Positions 17,540 through 26,314 are shown, counted from the first letter of the stretch. The stretch: DNA of 64,000 bases from Chromatocurvus sp046260765 (GCA_046260765.1 JBHEOO010000005.1:38086-102085), one strand, 5' to 3'. Notes: generated by a model not told the origin, from the sequence alone. Numbers and translations are program-made.

Positions 17540-17601
17540 TATACTATACTGAGCTGATGACGCAGTGCGTCACTTCCTATAGCTTGTGACGCTGAGGCGT
17601 C
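17540..17601 (+). promoter_or_regulatory. Promoter and palindrome array upstream of peroxiredoxin
   Basis: Two overlapping TATACT -10-like hexamers (17540-17545 and 17545-17550) are followed by a perfect palindrome TGACGCA-G-TGCGTCA at 17558-17572. A second perfect inverted repeat, GACGC-TGAG-GCGTC, is at 17588-17601. The inner arms GCGTCAC (17567-17573) and GTGACGC (17586-17592) can also pair. All four half-sites are the same GACGC word, 30-75 bp before the peroxiredoxin start. This looks like a tandem operator or an alternative-hairpin leader; the protein that binds is unknown. Confidence 0.6.
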
Positions 17602-17631
17602 TCTTCGTACGCGCTTCAAAGGAGTATGAGC

Positions 17632-18279
17632 ATGTCATTAAGAATTAACGATACGGTACCCGATTTCACCGCCGAATCCAGTCTCGGAACCATCTCTTTT
17701 CACGACTGGATTGGCGATAGCTGGGCCATCCTGTTTTCTCACCCCAAGGACTTCACGCCCGTCTGCACCACGGAGTTCGGCGCGGTTGCACAGCTGGCCG
17801 ATGAGTTTGCAAAGCGCAATACCAAGGCGATCGGCGTGTCTGTTGATGGCGTGGACGACCACCGCAAGTGGATCGGCGATATCGAATCCTACAGCAGTGC
17901 GAGCGTCGGCTTCCCGATTATTGCAGACACCGATCTGGCGGTCGCCAAGGCTTTCGACATGTTGCCCGCAGAAGCCTATCTGCCCGATGGCCGCACGGCA
18001 GCGGACAGCGCTACCGTACGCTCGGTGTTTATTATCGGCCCGGACAAGAAGCTCAAGCTGTCCATGACTTACCCCATGGTAGTGGGCAGAAATTTTTCCG
18101 AGATCATGCGTGCGCTGGACGCGCTGCAGTACACCCAGAAGCGCGGCGTGGCGACACCGGCGGACTGGGTTGTCGGTGAGGATGTGATCATTCCGCCGAG
18201 CGTGTCTGACGCGGACGCGAAAGAGAAGTTCGGTGAGTTCGAAACCATCTTCCCCTACCTGCGTAAGACCCGGGCCTAG
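17632..18279 (+). CDS. 1-Cys peroxiredoxin, Prx6 family
   Basis: A 215-residue peroxiredoxin that reduces hydrogen and alkyl peroxides. The peroxidatic cysteine is C45 in DFTPVCTTEFG. The longer C-terminal extension (about residues 165-215, GVATPADWVVGEDVIIPP) is the mark of the Prx6 class, and there is no resolving cysteine in the usual C-terminal position. The ATG at 17632 is favoured over 17626 because the AGGAG site at 17620-17624 is seven bases from the former and only one from the latter. The control region carries a four-half-site palindrome array. It is transcribed alone and converges on the MFS gene. Confidence 0.95.
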   Translation: MSLRINDTVPDFTAESSLGTISFHDWIGDSWAILFSHPKDFTPVCTTEFGAVAQLADEFAKRNTKAIGVSVDGVDDHRKWIGDIESYSSASVGFPIIADTDLAVAKAFDMLPAEAYLPDGRTAADSATVRSVFIIGPDKKLKLSMTYPMVVGRNFSEIMRALDALQYTQKRGVATPADWVVGEDVIIPPSVSDADAKEKFGEFETIFPYLRKTRA

Positions 18280-18303
18280 TGGCAAACTAGCCAGAAGTAC
18301 CTT

Positions 18304-19533
18304 TCAACCGGCGACGGCCGCCGTCGATCGCGGCCGGCCGGGCCGGTTGATCCAGAGTACGAGGGATACGGCAAGCACGCTTAGAAACGACAGGGCTACC
18401 ATGGCGTCCCAGCCATGGAGGTTCACTACCCACCCGGCGCTGAGGGCTGCCACCGCCTGTGAGCCGAACACGGCGAACTCATTGGCGCTCTGAACCTTGA
18501 AACGCTCGCTGGGCCGGTGGCAGAGCGGCAGCAACGCGGTGCCGCCGACAAACATGAAATTCCAGCCGATGCCAAGCAGCACCATGGCCCACCAGTAGTG
18601 CATCAGGTGTTGTCCGGCGAGCGCGACTGCCAGGCAGGCGAGGTAGGCCGCACCGCCGAGCGCGATGACCGTCCGGTGTCCCAGACGGGTGATAAGCCAG
18701 CCCGAAATAAATGCCGGCGCATACATCGCGACGATATGCGACTGGATGACCCACTTGGTGTCGAGCAGGCTGTGCCCGTTCACAGCGTGCATGTTCAGCG
18801 GGGTGCCCGTCATCATGAAGCTCATCATGGCGTAACCCATTGCGGAAGCGATAATCGCCAGCCAGATGGGGCGTTGACGCAGAATGTCGACAAGTGGCCG
18901 CGCCTCTTCTGCCTCCTCGGCCGCATCGGCACGACGGTTGCGGTAACCGGCGAGGACAATGGCCATCGCCAGTAGATTGATGCAGGAAAGCAGCAGAAAA
19001 GCACCGACAAACGGTTGATGACTGGCGAACGCAGGCGCTAGCTGTTGCAGTCCGGGCACGAACCCGCCCCACACCACCAACTCCGGTCCCAGGTAGGCAG
19101 CCACCAGGCCCGCCAGCAGGACCCGCGATGCCGCCTTGCCGGCGAGCATGGGCGAGACGGTCTCAACTGCCGCGAAGCGATACTGCTGTGCTGCGGCGAT
19201 GCTGACGCCGGCGGTCAGTCCCGCGGTGCAGAACAGGCCAAAATGTCCCATCACAAGTGCGCCGGCTGCAAGAACGCCACTGAGACAGCCCAGCAGCGAG
19301 CCGAGCGCGAAAACCAGACGTCTGCCAACGTGCGCCATCAGTCGCGTTACGCCGACCACGGAAACCGCGGTGCCGGTGATGACCATTGCGATGGGCAGGG
19401 TGGCAAGGCCCGGACGCGGGGCGATGTCGTTGCCCACCAGTCCACCCGTGAGGAAATAAAGCGGTGCGATACACATGGACAGTGCCTGCAGACTCATCAG
19501 CAGGTATACCGTTGCGGGCAGTCGCGAAGACAT
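18304..19533 (-). CDS. MFS transporter, last gene of an azlCD-type operon
   Basis: A 409-residue membrane protein with about twelve helices and an MFS layout. Loop signatures include TRLMAHVGRR after helix 2 and GWLITRLGHRT after helix 8, with an acidic cytoplasmic loop (ADAAEEAEEARP) between the halves. It overlaps the azlD stop by 1 bp (TGATG), so it is translated with the AzlC/AzlD exporter. An export or efflux role alongside AzlCD is inferred from that coupling only; the substrate is unknown. Confidence 0.85.
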   Translation of the reverse strand: MSSRLPATVYLLMSLQALSMCIAPLYFLTGGLVGNDIAPRPGLATLPIAMVITGTAVSVVGVTRLMAHVGRRLVFALGSLLGCLSGVLAAGALVMGHFGLFCTAGLTAGVSIAAAQQYRFAAVETVSPMLAGKAASRVLLAGLVAAYLGPELVVWGGFVPGLQQLAPAFASHQPFVGAFLLLSCINLLAMAIVLAGYRNRRADAAEEAEEARPLVDILRQRPIWLAIIASAMGYAMMSFMMTGTPLNMHAVNGHSLLDTKWVIQSHIVAMYAPAFISGWLITRLGHRTVIALGGAAYLACLAVALAGQHLMHYWWAMVLLGIGWNFMFVGGTALLPLCHRPSERFKVQSANEFAVFGSQAVAALSAGWVVNLHGWDAMVALSFLSVLAVSLVLWINRPGRPRSTAAVAG

Positions 19534-19847
19534 CAGGACATTCCTCCAAAACGCATCAAGGCCGTCACCACTATGCCAAGGCTCACGCCCACCATGGGTC
19601 TTGCGGTGAGCAGCATGACGCCGGCGGTTGCGAGCATTCCCCCCCGCCCGGCCATATCCGCCTCAACCGCGATGGGCACAAGCACCGCCACCAGCACCGA
19701 GCCCGACATGGCGTCGATGAAACTCATGACGCGGGGCCGCAGCGGCAGCAGTCCGGTGATGAAGACGCCGCCGAAGCGGGTAAACAGCATGACCAGCGCC
19801 ATCAGTGCAATGACCAGGTAGACGCCATAGCCCTCGGTGGAGATCAT
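19533..19847 (-). CDS. azlD: AzlD family branched-chain amino acid exporter small subunit
   Basis: A 104-residue protein with four hydrophobic segments and the AzlD motif TRFGGVFITGLLPLRPRV. AzlD pairs with AzlC (compare YgaZ/YgaH in E. coli) to export branched-chain amino acids such as valine or their analogues. Its start overlaps the azlC stop by 4 bp (ATGA) and its stop overlaps the MFS start by 1 bp. The true start is the ATG at 19847, since upstream sequence in frame is the azlC gene read in another frame. Confidence 0.88.
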   Translation of the reverse strand: MISTEGYGVYLVIALMALVMLFTRFGGVFITGLLPLRPRVMSFIDAMSGSVLVAVLVPIAVEADMAGRGGMLATAGVMLLTARPMVGVSLGIVVTALMRFGGMS

Positions 19848-20551
19848 TGTTTCGGTGTCTCCAGCCAGAAAATGCCGACGGTTCCGCCCGCGATTGCGCC
19901 GACAATCACGTGGGTATTCGGTGGCAGCCAACGGTAGGCTGCGTAGGCGGCGATGGCACTCAGGCACCAGGCAATACTCTTGCGCAGGTTGCGCCTGCCC
20001 ACCATGACCATCGACAGCATGAAACAGCCCATCACCATATCGAGGCCAATGCTTTTCGGATCTTCGATGCCCGAGCCGAGCAGCAGACCCGTCAGCGTTC
20101 CCGCCTGCCAGCAGGTCCACAGCGCAATGCCGCCGCCGACCAGTGTGCCGAGGTTGTTGCGTCCCTGCTGCAGGTCGTTGAGCGTCATGGCCCAGTTGGC
20201 ATCGGATAGCGTGATCAGCGATGCATAGCGACGACGCACGGGCAGCAGTCGCAGCCAGGGATAGAGACTGGCCCCCATGAGCAGCATGCGACTGTTGATG
20301 GCGAGCGTCGTCAGCAGCAAGGGCAGTATTGGCACCTGCGCGCCCCACATATCGAGTACGGCGAACTGCACGGTGCCGGCGAAGACGGTGGTACTCATCA
20401 CCATGACTTCGACAACGGCCATGTTGCTTTGCAGGGCGGCGACGCCAAAGGCCAGTCCAAACACGAACACGAACAGGGAAATCGGCAGAATCCGCCAGAA
20501 ACCCCGGCGTATGTCCGCGGCAGTCAGTTCTGGTGCGACAATGTCAGGCAT
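19844..20551 (-). CDS. azlC: AzlC family branched-chain amino acid exporter large subunit
   Basis: A 235-residue inner-membrane protein with the AzlC core: a first helix near LPISLFVFVFGLAFGVAA, then TTVFAGTVQFAVLDMWG, LLTTLAINSRMLLMGASLYP and SDANWAMTL. It is the larger partner of AzlD in amino-acid export and the first gene of the azlC-azlD-MFS operon. I chose the ATG at 20551; a GTG at 20605 is also in frame and neither has a strong ribosome site. Confidence 0.9.
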   Translation of the reverse strand: MPDIVAPELTAADIRRGFWRILPISLFVFVFGLAFGVAALQSNMAVVEVMVMSTTVFAGTVQFAVLDMWGAQVPILPLLLTTLAINSRMLLMGASLYPWLRLLPVRRRYASLITLSDANWAMTLNDLQQGRNNLGTLVGGGIALWTCWQAGTLTGLLLGSGIEDPKSIGLDMVMGCFMLSMVMVGRRNLRKSIAWCLSAIAAYAAYRWLPPNTHVIVGAIAGGTVGIFWLETPKQ

Positions 20552-20713
20552 GGCGCTGCCCGGCCTGCGCAAAACCTGCGCCCGCCTGGTGGTCTGGAAG
20601 GGCACAGGTCATGCCGATTTGCGTGTCGTTAGCGTGTCGGGGGTATAGATACATGTCATAGGTCAGCTCCAGGGGGGGCGTAGCTTAGCGGCTCGGTCCG
20701 GGAGTGGCCAGCA

Positions 20714-20753
20714 CCATTGTCGGACCACAATCGTCGGACTGCCATTGTCGGAC
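20714..20753. repeat. 14-bp repeat, three copies, with an embedded palindrome
   Basis: In the 307-bp divergent gap between azlC and the cytochrome c gene the sequence CCATTGTCGGAC recurs at 20714, 20728 (as CAATCGTCGGAC) and 20742 with a fixed 14-bp period. Between the first and second copies it forms ATTGT-N6-ACAAT (20716-20731). This could be an operator serving both flanking genes or just a slipped repeat. Apart from this the gap shows no recognisable feature. Confidence 0.55.
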
Positions 20754-20858
20754 CGTCGCCCTGCCATCGCTGCGCCGGTTTCGAACAGAGCGCTGACGTG
20801 CTGGCGCTTGGGCGCGGTAAAAGCTAAAGTCATGGTCAGTTGATGCCGGAGATACGCC

Positions 20859-21473
20859 ATGACTTTCACCGCCCCCTGTTCCAGATATCTCGCCGCACTG
20901 GCGCTGATGATGCCGGTCGCATTAGCACATTCCCAGGACCCTGCTGGCTACCTCGACGATTATCTCCCGGTGGATAACGCGCTGGTGGTAGACGTGCCGG
21001 AGGCTGTCCAGAATGCCGACGACCCGGATGTTCAGCGCGGTCGATATCTTGTCAGCCTGCTCGGTTGCGCCAGTTGCCACACCGACGGCGCGCTGCTGGG
21101 TGCGCCGGATACCGAGCGCTCGCTCGCCGGGTCCCGTGTCGGTATCGCAATTTCAGATCCCATGCGCAACCGTTACCCGGCGATTGTCTATCCACCCAAT
21201 ATCACGCCACACGACGAGACCGGTATCGGCGAGTGGACGGAGGACGATCTGGTGCGGCTCCTGCGTGGTGGAATGGATCGTCACGGCGGACGCGCCCTGC
21301 CGGTCATGCCCTGGCAGAATTACGCGCGTCTCAGGGCGTCAGATGCACTGGCAATCGCGCGCTACCTGCAGAATATCGAGCCCCTGGAGCATCGTGTGCC
21401 GCGCAGGGTAAGCGAAGGAACGCCGGCGCCGGCGCCTTACGTGCATGTGGGGCTTTATCAGCGGCGGGATTGA
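20859..21473 (+). CDS. Exported class I cytochrome c
   Basis: A 204-residue monoheme cytochrome c. The Sec signal peptide covers about residues 1-25 (cleavage near ALAHS). The heme-attachment motif CASCH is at residues 70-74. A likely axial methionine lies in LPVMPWQNYARL, about residue 149. The stretch between (YPPNITPHDETGIGEWTEDDLVRLLRGG) is typical of cytochromes accompanying periplasmic dehydrogenases such as alcohol, gluconate or sorbosone dehydrogenase, with the longest run quoted here being family-like rather than diagnostic. It stands alone, so its partner is unknown. Confidence 0.9.
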   Translation: MTFTAPCSRYLAALALMMPVALAHSQDPAGYLDDYLPVDNALVVDVPEAVQNADDPDVQRGRYLVSLLGCASCHTDGALLGAPDTERSLAGSRVGIAISDPMRNRYPAIVYPPNITPHDETGIGEWTEDDLVRLLRGGMDRHGGRALPVMPWQNYARLRASDALAIARYLQNIEPLEHRVPRRVSEGTPAPAPYVHVGLYQRRD

Positions 21474-21482
21474 CCCTTCCTT

Positions 21483-22631
21483 TCAACCGCTGTTGCGTCG
21501 CTTCAGAACCATGCCGTACATTGCCGGCAGCAGGGTGTGCGGCTCGGGATGACCCAGCTCGATGGCTGCGTGATACGGAAAGTTCGGATCATCCAGAAGC
21601 CCCCGCGCCATAGCCACGAGGTCGGCATTGCCTTCCACCACCACATTATTCGCCTGCTCCGCTTCGGTGATCAGACCGACCGCCATGGTTGGCATGTCGG
21701 CACCGTCTCGAACAGCGCGGGCGTAGGGGACAAGGTAGCCCGGCGACGGTGGCGCCTTGGCGCGGCCTGAGGCGCCGGTGATACCTCCGGAGGAGCAGTC
21801 GATCAGGTCCACGCCGCGAGCCTTGAGCTGGCGGGAAAGCTCTACTGTGTCCTCCAGCTCCATGCCGCCGTCGACGCCGTCAACCGAAGACGCGCGGTAG
21901 AGCACGGGATAGCCGTCCGGAACCACCTTTCTGACCGCATCGGTAACGGCGAGGGGGAAACGCATGCGCGCGGCGAGGTCGCCGCCCCACTGGTCGTCAC
22001 GCTGGTTGGACAGTGACGTCAGGAAGCTGTGTATCAGGTAGCCATGGGCGCCGTGGATCTCGACAAAGTCAAAACCTGCGTCAAGCGCTCGCTGAGTGGC
22101 GTTGGCAAACGACACGATCAGGTCATCCACCTCGTCGGTATCGAGCGCATGAGGTGTCGGCCAGTCTTCGGTGAGTGGGATAGCGCTCGGAGCCACAGCC
22201 TGCCATGGGGCCTCCGGACCGCTGTGCACCAGCGGCTTTGCACCATTCAGTGGCGTCGCCGCACTGGCTTTGCGACCGGCGTGCGCGAGCTGTATGCCCA
22301 CGGGAATCCCCTGGGCGTGGTAGATGTCGACGACCTTCTTCAGACCGGGAACATGCTCGTCCTTGTAAATGCCCAGGCAGCCGGGGGTGATTCTGCCTTC
22401 GGCGGTGACGCCGGTGGCCTCGAGTAGCGCGCCTCCGACGCCGCCAAGGGCAAAGCGGCCGTGATGCGCCAGGTGCCAGTTGTCGTTGATGAAACCGTCT
22501 TCGGATGCGTACTGGCACATTGCCGAAACCACAAGCCGGTTGCGGAACGTGACGTCACGCAAGGTAAATGGTGTGAACAGGGCCGGGACCTGCCCGGCAC
22601 CGGTTTCCTGGGTGCTGTCGTTCGTGCCCAT
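21483..22631 (-). CDS. Old Yellow Enzyme family NADH:flavin oxidoreductase
   Basis: A 382-residue FMN TIM-barrel protein of the YqjM/xenobiotic-reductase branch. It starts LFTPFTLRDVTFRNRLVVSAMCQY, where the MCQY cysteine replaces the threonine of classical OYE. The substrate-binding pair is in FVEIHGAHGYLIHSFL, and the FMN-binding C-terminus is in MARGLLDDPNFPYHAA. Such enzymes reduce activated C=C bonds, and some oxidise or demethylate amines. The start overlaps the DapA-like lyase gene by 1 bp, so the reductase probably acts in the same pathway. Confidence 0.93.
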   Translation of the reverse strand: MGTNDSTQETGAGQVPALFTPFTLRDVTFRNRLVVSAMCQYASEDGFINDNWHLAHHGRFALGGVGGALLEATGVTAEGRITPGCLGIYKDEHVPGLKKVVDIYHAQGIPVGIQLAHAGRKASAATPLNGAKPLVHSGPEAPWQAVAPSAIPLTEDWPTPHALDTDEVDDLIVSFANATQRALDAGFDFVEIHGAHGYLIHSFLTSLSNQRDDQWGGDLAARMRFPLAVTDAVRKVVPDGYPVLYRASSVDGVDGGMELEDTVELSRQLKARGVDLIDCSSGGITGASGRAKAPPSPGYLVPYARAVRDGADMPTMAVGLITEAEQANNVVVEGNADLVAMARGLLDDPNFPYHAAIELGHPEPHTLLPAMYGMVLKRRNSG

Positions 22632-23575
22632 CAGGCCTCCGATTTTGCGTCGAGTGTGAGCATGAGGGCATCCATTTCAGCCATCAGCGCCGTTACTTTA
22701 TCGCGTCGCGCAAGCCCTTCGCTGCCGAGGTCGCTGAACCGCGTCAGTGGCGGTCGAACGTCGCCCGTGGGGTAGCCGGCAGCGGCGCTGAGCGCTTTCG
22801 AGTAGCACTGGTGGCCGTAGGTGGGATGTCCCTCGGCGATGATTTCGTCAATCCGCTTTAGAATGTGCTGGATGGACGCCGCGTCTTCGGTGCGGCCTGC
22901 AACAAGAAAATCCCAGATTCGCTTCGTGCTGTAGGGGAGGTAGTTGCCGTACGGATTGACGTAGCCGACGGCACCGAGGAGATAACTTTCTACCGGCCTT
23001 TCCCCGGCAAACACGTTCATGACTCCGTCCGTGGCCTCGACGATGTCATACACCCGACCGACATCGCAGCTGGCTTCCTTGATGTAACGAATGTTGTCGA
23101 ACGCCTTTGTCAGGCGAGCGACAAGTGCCGCCGACATATCAACGTTGGACGTGAAGGGATTGTTATAAAGCATGATTGGAAGGTCGACAGCCTCGGCAAT
23201 AGCGCGGTAATAGGCGAATATTTCGTCTTCTGTCGGTGTGTAGTAGTAGGGCGGCACAATCATGAGGCCGTCAGCGCCCATCTCCTTTGCTTCGCGACTG
23301 TAGCGGACGGCTTTGCTGGTGCTGGCATCCATACTGCCAACGAGAATGTCGAGGCGCCCGGCGGCATGCTCTACGCTGGTTTCCACAACCAGACGGCGTT
23401 CCTCGTCGGTAATAGACAGAAATTCCCCGGTTGTGCCCAGCATGATGATGCCTGGCACTTCGCATTCCACCTGCCAGTCGATATAGCGTTTCAGTGACTC
23501 GACGCAAACGCCTTCGCCGTCGTCGGTGAATGGAGTGACGGCAACCGTGTAACTTCCTAGAAATGTTTTAGACAT
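22631..23575 (-). CDS. DapA/NAL superfamily lyase (catabolic type)
   Basis: A 314-residue class I aldolase-fold protein. It has GTTGEFLSI for substrate carboxylate binding, PPYYYTP carrying the catalytic tyrosine, LYNNPFTS, and the Schiff-base lysine in IRYIKEAS. The family includes dihydrodipicolinate synthase, N-acetylneuraminate lyase and the hydroxyproline-pathway deaminase/dehydratases. The neighbours (DAO-type flavoprotein, 2Fe-2S/FAD dehydrogenase, amino-acid ABC transporter, aldehyde dehydrogenase) point to a catabolic step rather than lysine synthesis. The exact reaction is not decidable from sequence. It is the first gene of a unit with the OYE gene. Confidence 0.9.
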   Translation of the reverse strand: MSKTFLGSYTVAVTPFTDDGEGVCVESLKRYIDWQVECEVPGIIMLGTTGEFLSITDEERRLVVETSVEHAAGRLDILVGSMDASTSKAVRYSREAKEMGADGLMIVPPYYYTPTEDEIFAYYRAIAEAVDLPIMLYNNPFTSNVDMSAALVARLTKAFDNIRYIKEASCDVGRVYDIVEATDGVMNVFAGERPVESYLLGAVGYVNPYGNYLPYSTKRIWDFLVAGRTEDAASIQHILKRIDEIIAEGHPTYGHQCYSKALSAAAGYPTGDVRPPLTRFSDLGSEGLARRDKVTALMAEMDALMLTLDAKSEA

Positions 23576-23742
23576 CAGGTTGTATTAACGCCGATCCACG
23601 CTTCGGCGCTCCTTTTGCTTGATTGATTTTAGAATGCGGTAAAATCCGCGAAAAGCGGCTGCAATGTTGCAAGCACATGCCGGACATGCGTTAGCATAGC
23701 GCACATCAAACGCTATTCCATCCCCCTTCCGAGAGAAACCTC

Positions 23743-24879
23743 ATGACAGATGTCATCGTTATTGGCGGCGGAATCATCGGCTGCGCCGCGGCTTATTACC
23801 TCGCTGGTGACGGCGTCGAGGTGACGCTTCTGGAGACGGGTGACCTCAACACCCAGGCCTCTGGTACTAACTCCGGCAGCCTGCATGGTCAGATACCGCA
23901 CGATACCTACCTGCAGCATGGCGACGCCTGGGCGCGTATGTTCCTGCCGGCGCTGCGACTGCTGCGCGCGTCGATAGGACTCTGGGAAGGGCTGGGTGAC
24001 ACGCTGGGCGTCGATCTGGAGGTGAAGGTGGGCGGTGGCCTGCTGCTGGCGGCCAATGATCAGCAGATGCGTGATATCGAGCGCAAAGTGCGTCTTGAGT
24101 GCGAAGCCGGTCTTGCCAGTGAAGTCCTGGATGCGCAGGGCCTGCGAGAGATCGCGCCCTACGTGTCATCCACCCTCGTGGGCGCGGGGTACTGCCCGGC
24201 AGAGGGCAAAGCCAATCCGCTGATTGCAGCGCCTGCCTTTGCACGCACCGCAGCCGCCATGGGCGCTCGCATTATGCCGCGCACGTCAGTGAGCGATATC
24301 CGGCGTACCAACAGTGGTTACGAGGTGACGACTGACCGCGGAACCTACAAGGCGGGCAGGCTGGTGAACACTGCCGGAGCCGATGCCGGACGCATCGCAG
24401 CCTTGCTGGGCGTTGATCTGCCGCTTCAGGGCTTTCCGATACAGGTCAGCGTGACGGAGCCGGTGGAGCCGCTGATCCGGCACCTTCTTTATTACGCTCG
24501 CGCGCCGTTGACCATGAAGCAGACCGCCGTTGGCAGCATCATCGTGGGCGGCGGCTGGCCGGCGCGCTTCGACAGCCAGCGGCGCCCGATCGCGGACCCT
24601 TACTCGGTCGGGCCGAATCTTGGCCTGGCACTGGAAATTCTGCCACAGCTCGCACCTGTCAATATTGTGCGGACCTGGGCTGCGACAGTAAACGGTACGC
24701 ACGACTGGATGCCGGTCATCGGTGAATTGCCCGGACTGCCGGGTGCGTTCCTCGGATATGTGCCCTGGATGGGATTTACCGGGGGGCCGGCGGCGGGTCG
24801 ACTGGTGGCGAGCATGGTGCAGGGTGTGGAATCACCCCTGGACATCGACGCTAAGGCCTTCGCGCCCGGCGCGCGCTGA
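23743..24879 (+). CDS. DAO-type FAD-dependent amine/imino-acid oxidoreductase
   Basis: A 378-residue flavoprotein of the D-amino-acid-oxidase fold. The N-terminal FAD motif is VIVIGGGIIGCAAAYYLAG, TNSGSLHGQIP lies near the flavin, and the C-terminal FAD contact is in MGFTGGPAAGRLVASM. It resembles the beta subunit of opine, octopine, D-hydroxyproline and hydrogen-cyanide-synthase-type dehydrogenases (OoxB/HcnC). The fused 2Fe-2S/FAD subunit at 28028-29788 is the natural partner. It is divergent from the DapA-like lyase across a 167-bp AT-richer gap with several short GCATG/CATGC words. The start ATG at 23743 follows a GAGAGA site. Confidence 0.88.
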   Translation: MTDVIVIGGGIIGCAAAYYLAGDGVEVTLLETGDLNTQASGTNSGSLHGQIPHDTYLQHGDAWARMFLPALRLLRASIGLWEGLGDTLGVDLEVKVGGGLLLAANDQQMRDIERKVRLECEAGLASEVLDAQGLREIAPYVSSTLVGAGYCPAEGKANPLIAAPAFARTAAAMGARIMPRTSVSDIRRTNSGYEVTTDRGTYKAGRLVNTAGADAGRIAALLGVDLPLQGFPIQVSVTEPVEPLIRHLLYYARAPLTMKQTAVGSIIVGGGWPARFDSQRRPIADPYSVGPNLGLALEILPQLAPVNIVRTWAATVNGTHDWMPVIGELPGLPGAFLGYVPWMGFTGGPAAGRLVASMVQGVESPLDIDAKAFAPGAR

Positions 24880-24909
24880 ACTGGTCGAGCAAGCACGGCG
24901 GCGTTGCTG

Positions 24910-25647
24910 TCAGTGTTTGAGGATCATGCCGACGAAGTCCCTCGTGCGCTCGTGGGTGGGTGAATCGAAAATCTCCGATGGCGTCCCGGTTTCGACTACC
25001 TTGCCGTCGTCCATCATGACGACCCGGGTCGACACTTCACGGACAAACGACATTTCATGTGACACCAGTAGCATGGTGATGCCCTCGTCTGTAAGACGGC
25101 GGATGGTGTCGAGCACCTCGTTCACCCGCTCCGGGTCCAGCGCCGATGTCACCTCATCGAGGAGAAGAATTTCCGGCTGCAGGGCCAGGGCGCGGGCTAT
25201 TGCGACCCGTTGCTGCTGTCCACCGGACAGCTCCTCCGGGTAGGCGTCGTGCTTGGCTTCCATGCCCACCCGCGCCAGCAGTTCAGTTGCCAGCGCTTCC
25301 ACCTCGGCCTTTGGCCGCTTCTTGATGGTGGTCGGTGCGATGGTGACGTTGCGCATAACGGTCATGTTCTGGAACAGATTGTATTGCTGGAACACGATTG
25401 CCAGCTGCGAGCGTAGCTCGCGAACGCTCTTGCGGCTCCTGTAGTCCACAGTCTTGCCGGCCACGCGTACCTCGCCTGCACTCGGCAGGGTCAATCCCAC
25501 CAGTGCGCGCAGCAGGGTGCTCTTGCCCGAGCCAGAGGGCCCGATCAGGCTGACGACTTCGCCCTTTTCTGCGCTCAGGGTGACTCCCTTTAGGATTTTC
25601 TCCGAGCCGTAGGAGCAGGCGAGGTCACGAACGTCGAGATGGGTCAA
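24910..25647 (-). CDS. Polar amino acid ABC transporter, ATP-binding subunit
   Basis: A 245-residue ATPase of the GlnQ/HisP type. Walker A is GPSGSGKST, the signature LSGGQQQRVAIARAL, and Walker B ILLLDEVTSALDPE. The start is best placed at a TTG (25647) because GGAG lies seven bases upstream and the reading then overlaps the permease gene by 23 bp. The longer open frame adds residues that are the permease read out of frame. It powers import of the ligand bound by the protein at 27071-27880. Confidence 0.94.
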   Translation of the reverse strand: MTHLDVRDLACSYGSEKILKGVTLSAEKGEVVSLIGPSGSGKSTLLRALVGLTLPSAGEVRVAGKTVDYRSRKSVRELRSQLAIVFQQYNLFQNMTVMRNVTIAPTTIKKRPKAEVEALATELLARVGMEAKHDAYPEELSGGQQQRVAIARALALQPEILLLDEVTSALDPERVNEVLDTIRRLTDEGITMLLVSHEMSFVREVSTRVVMMDDGKVVETGTPSEIFDSPTHERTRDFVGMILKH

Positions 25648-26314
25648 GGCGCTTCTCCAGATAGATGCCGAGACGGCTGAGTGGGTAGGACAGCAGGAAG
25701 TAAAGTACCAGTACGGCACCGAACCCCAGCGTTGGTGAAAAGCCGCGATTGACAAACATCTTGCCCGAAAAGGTCAGCTCAACCACACCAATATGTGATG
25801 CCAGTGAGGTGTCCTTGATGAACATCACGGCGAACGCGATGGCGGGCGGCAGAATCACGCGCCATGCCTGGGGTAGTACGACGTACCACAGGGTGCGCGC
25901 TGCGCCGAAGTTGAGCGTGCGCGCTCCTTCTATCTGCTGTCTGGGCACGGACTCAAGACCTGCGCGAATAATCTCGGAAAGGAATGCCGTGGACACGAGG
26001 CAGATGGCAATGGTGGCAATGGTGAGCAGGGAGGCATCTGCCACCAGCGGCTGTATGGCGTACAGAACGATAAAAATGATGACCAGGAAGGGTATGCGCC
26101 GGAACGTTTCGACGTAGGCAATGACCATGACGCGCAGAGGTAGTGTCCACGGATTCACCGACTGTCTGAGAACCGCGATGAGCAGGCCGACGATAAAACC
26201 GACAGTGCATCCGATCAGCGTCATGCCCAGCGTGCGGCCCGCCGCCTCCAGCAGGAATACTACATTGTGGTAGGTGAAGAAATCGGGCGCTTCGAAAAGG
26301 AGTCTCTCGAACAT
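25625..26314 (-). CDS. Polar amino acid ABC transporter, permease 2
   Basis: A 229-residue HisM/GlnP-family inner-membrane permease with about five helices. The EAA loop is AGLESVPRQQIEGARTLNFG, whose EGA..G core contacts the ATPase. It overlaps the preceding permease gene by 1 bp and the ATPase by 23 bp. Together with permease 1 it makes the heterodimeric membrane channel. Confidence 0.93.
   Translation of the reverse strand: MFERLLFEAPDFFTYHNVVFLLEAAGRTLGMTLIGCTVGFIVGLLIAVLRQSVNPWTLPLRVMVIAYVETFRRIPFLVIIFIVLYAIQPLVADASLLTIATIAICLVSTAFLSEIIRAGLESVPRQQIEGARTLNFGAARTLWYVVLPQAWRVILPPAIAFAVMFIKDTSLASHIGVVELTFSGKMFVNRGFSPTLGFGAVLVLYFLLSYPLSRLGIYLEKRLDPSRRS

Noticed and set aside
17420..17540. 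TPP riboswitch upstream of the thiamine-type gene pair
   Set aside because: I looked on the minus strand for the conserved CTGAGA and the downstream TPP-binding segment and found neither.
22631..23575. Housekeeping dihydrodipicolinate synthase (dapA)
   Set aside because: Fold residues fit, but the 1-bp overlap with an OYE gene and the catabolic neighbours make a biosynthetic role unlikely.
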